Part shown: positions 22,604 to 24,207 of the stretch, piece after piece
Layout of the letters: each line of letters opens with the position of its first letter
Position numbering within the stretch: position 1 is the stretch's first letter
Assembly: GCA_035295665.1 (NCBI GenBank)
Contig: DATGIQ010000182.1
Span: forward strand, 1-24,207
Source of the DNA: DATGIQ01 sp035295665
GTDB lineage: Bacteria > Planctomycetota > Planctomycetia > Gemmatales > Gemmataceae
Reading direction: 5' to 3'
Length of the DNA: 24,207 nucleotides
Program-made: the position numbers and the translations under genes
Notes under the pieces: model-generated
What the model was told of the DNA's origin: nothing
Databases searched by the model: none
Seen by the model: the letters and a program-made list of their open reading frames with translations, nothing else

Positions 22604-24207
22604 CTAGGGGCTGCCTTGGACATTGAATCCTTTGCGTAACTCGGTCAGGTCCCGCCAATAGACCACACGGGGACGGCCGGCATTGGTGTCAATCACCGCT
22701 TCAATCCGGGCCGTCGGACCGCCGCCGTCAAAATAGCCCAGCGACTGGACCCGGTACACCTGCGACCGGGCCGTGATGTAGCGGTCAAGGGCTTGCACTT
22801 TCTGCGGACTAAAGTTCGCCTCGGTGATCAGCCAGGCCGGCGTCAGGAAGATCGGATCGGGCGCATCGGTGTCGGAGGGGTTCGGACGATGATCGACAAT
22901 CGCCTGGACATCTGCGTCGGTCAAATTGGGCAACGCCGCCAGCACGGCTTGCGGCGCCGTGTTCACATTGACGCGTGCCGGCAGCTCATTTCCCTTCGAC
23001 GTGGTGAGCTCGTCGAGCAACAGCGGCAAATATTGCCGGAGCGAACCCGGATCATTCAGCGGGCTGGCGTAGGTCGTCGGCTGCCCCCCGGGAGTGCTGC
23101 TCGGGATCTGGACCTGGCTATTGATCAGGGCGTACAACGACGAAATGGATTGCAGTTGCCCTTGGCGCATGTTCCCCAAGTTTTGCCGGGTCAACCGCGC
23201 GGGCGCGGATGAGGAGGAGCCTCCGGAACCGCCTCCCTTGTTGGCCGAGCTGCTATTGCCGGCATTGGACTGTGCCGAGCCGCCTCCACCTCCGGAACTG
23301 CCCGGCTTCGTGGTATTGTTGCTGCTGGTGGTCGGCTGCTTGCTGGTGCTCGATGGCGAGGAGCCCGATCCCGTCTTGGAGGTCGGGTTATTCTGCGATC
23401 CACTAGATCCACTATTGGAGGGAGAAGAATTCGCCGGGCCATACATCCGATAGGCGATAATGTAATTGGCCAGGTCCTGTCCCACGGCCGAGCTGAGGTT
23501 TTCGTACAACGTGTTGAGATCGGAATCGTTCACGTAAATCCGGGGATTCCCGCTGGCATCGACATTCAATTCCCGGCTGTAGATGGTCAAATAGGCCGCC
23601 CATCCTTGGTCGACAATCCCGCTGCCATCGTCCTCATCAGGGTCGAGGATGCCATTGCGATTGCGGTCATTGCCGAACAGCAATTGCGGCGTCACGCCCT
23701 TGACCAGCAGCAATTCCTCCAGGCTGTCGAGCGGGCCGTTCTTGGCACGGTAGCCCGGATTCAAGCCCCCGTAGTAGTCCGATTCTGCTCCGTTGGTCCG
23801 CGTGTCATCATCGGGATCGAGCCAATCCAAAATTGAATTGGCGACGTCCTCGGTCATGTTCGGCAGCATCAGAAGGATGTCGTGGGCCTTTTGGCCGCTG
23901 CTGTCCAGCTTCAACAGCGTGTTGAGATTGATTTTGCCGCATTCGTCGCCCACGCCAAAGCGGTATGGCTGGGCGTCGGACGGCGTATCATCCGGACCGA
24001 GCGGGGCCACAATGCTGAATCGGCCCTGCAAACGGGGGTTGCGGCCTTCTTGAACCGTGATGCCCTGGAATAGCGGATTTGAATACGGATTGCTGTTGAG
24101 CGTGTTCGCAAACGTATCCGGATTGCTCAGGATCGCCGCCGCGTAATCAATTCCAGACTCGGCCAGGGCCCGCGCCTGGGCCGCACGGGTGTAGCTGTCG
24201 GTCCCTT
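22604..24207 (-). CDS. gspK: GspK-like minor pseudopilin (5' end outside the window)
   Basis: The frame is open to the right edge, so 533 residues are visible and the N-terminal methylation signal and membrane helix are missing. The visible start TDSYTRAAQARALAESGIDYA is the post-helix part of a pseudopilin. GspK features follow: YRFGVGDECGKINLNTLLKLD, VANSILDWLDPDDD, TRTNGAESDYY, and KNGPLDSLEELLLVKGVTP. A loop DRNRNGILDPDE (23633-23668) fits the EF-hand calcium pattern. A Ser/Gly/Asn-rich stretch (about 23195-23450) is followed by a helix-hairpin-helix-like part (LPARVNVNTAPQAVLAALPNLTDADVQAIVDH). GspK caps the pseudopilus with GspI and GspJ in type II secretion. Its stop lies 36 bases before the PilM-like start, so it belongs to the same operon. 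Confidence 0.9.
   Translation of the reverse strand, partial: GTDSYTRAAQARALAESGIDYAAAILSNPDTFANTLNSNPYSNPLFQGITVQEGRNPRLQGRFSIVAPLGPDDTPSDAQPYRFGVGDECGKINLNTLLKLDSSGQKAHDILLMLPNMTEDVANSILDWLDPDDDTRTNGAESDYYGGLNPGYRAKNGPLDSLEELLLVKGVTPQLLFGNDRNRNGILDPDEDDGSGIVDQGWAAYLTIYSRELNVDASGNPRIYVNDSDLNTLYENLSSAVGQDLANYIIAYRMYGPANSSPSNSGSSGSQNNPTSKTGSGSSPSSTSKQPTTSSNNTTKPGSSGGGGGSAQSNAGNSSSANKGGGSGGSSSSAPARLTRQNLGNMRQGQLQSISSLYALINSQVQIPSSTPGGQPTTYASPLNDPGSLRQYLPLLLDELTTSKGNELPARVNVNTAPQAVLAALPNLTDADVQAIVDHRPNPSDTDAPDPIFLTPAWLITEANFSPQKVQALDRYITARSQVYRVQSLGYFDGGGPTARIEAVIDTNAGRPRVVYWRDLTELRKGFNVQGSP

Noticed and set aside
1..24207. CRISPR array, tRNA or rRNA genes
   Set aside because: No regularly spaced direct repeats, cloverleaf-like sequence or conserved rRNA segments were noticed by eye; a dedicated scan was not possible.

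Overview
The window looks like a chromosomal segment of a GC-rich planctomycete, most likely of the Gemmata group. The signs are a DUF1549/DUF1553 cytochrome-type protein next to a Tat-exported DUF1501 protein, a WD40-plus-TPR protein of the kind usually fused to Ser/Thr kinases in these bacteria, a single-MCE-domain lipid transporter with a long helical tail, and a type II secretion/type IV pilus-like cluster with a giant secretin. No rRNA, tRNA or CRISPR array was recognised.

Left part (1-6900). The first 86 bases are the start of a minus-strand gene that resembles a transposase. It abuts a WD40/TPR gene that appears to have lost its 5' part at that point. Two genes of the planctomycete PSD1/DUF1501 pair follow on the plus strand: a secreted protein with two CxxCH motifs (2645-5095) and a Tat-signal DUF1501 protein (5418-6893). 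A small coiled-coil gene, apparently broken by a frameshift, lies between them.

Middle part (6900-12850). An Mla-type phospholipid transporter operon reads leftward (permease 10262-9426, ATPase 9404-8565, MCE protein 8488-7082). It is divergent from a small NTF2-like/CaMKII-association-domain protein (10646-11047), an NrnA-like DHH phosphoesterase (11141-12136) and a membrane-anchored Rieske 2Fe-2S protein (12160-12720).

Right part (12850-24207). A leftward operon encodes a trans-envelope secretion or pilus machine. In transcription order it holds a GspK-like minor pseudopilin (cut by the window edge), a PilM-PilN/GspL-like fusion starting at TTG, a PilO/GspM-like protein with a PilP/GspC-like C-terminal region (ATGA overlap with the previous gene), a secretin of about 2035 residues with around 13 ring-building N-type modules instead of the usual three or four, and a lipoprotein whose start overlaps the secretin stop and which could be its pilotin. 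Together they would form the inner-membrane platform, the pseudopilus tip and the outer-membrane channel. The ATPase, the polytopic membrane protein and the major pseudopilin are not in view and may lie beyond the right edge.

Two families of palindromic repeats sit between genes: family A (three copies, core GCGGTTCTGCGAACCGCC) and family B (two copies, arms containing CCCGCGAAGG). A block of purine/pyrimidine heptamer repeats encodes the signal peptide of the lipoprotein. The strongest leads are the giant secretin with its candidate pilotin, the fused PilMN and PilO-PilP/GspC-like partners, and an EF-hand-like loop in the GspK protein.
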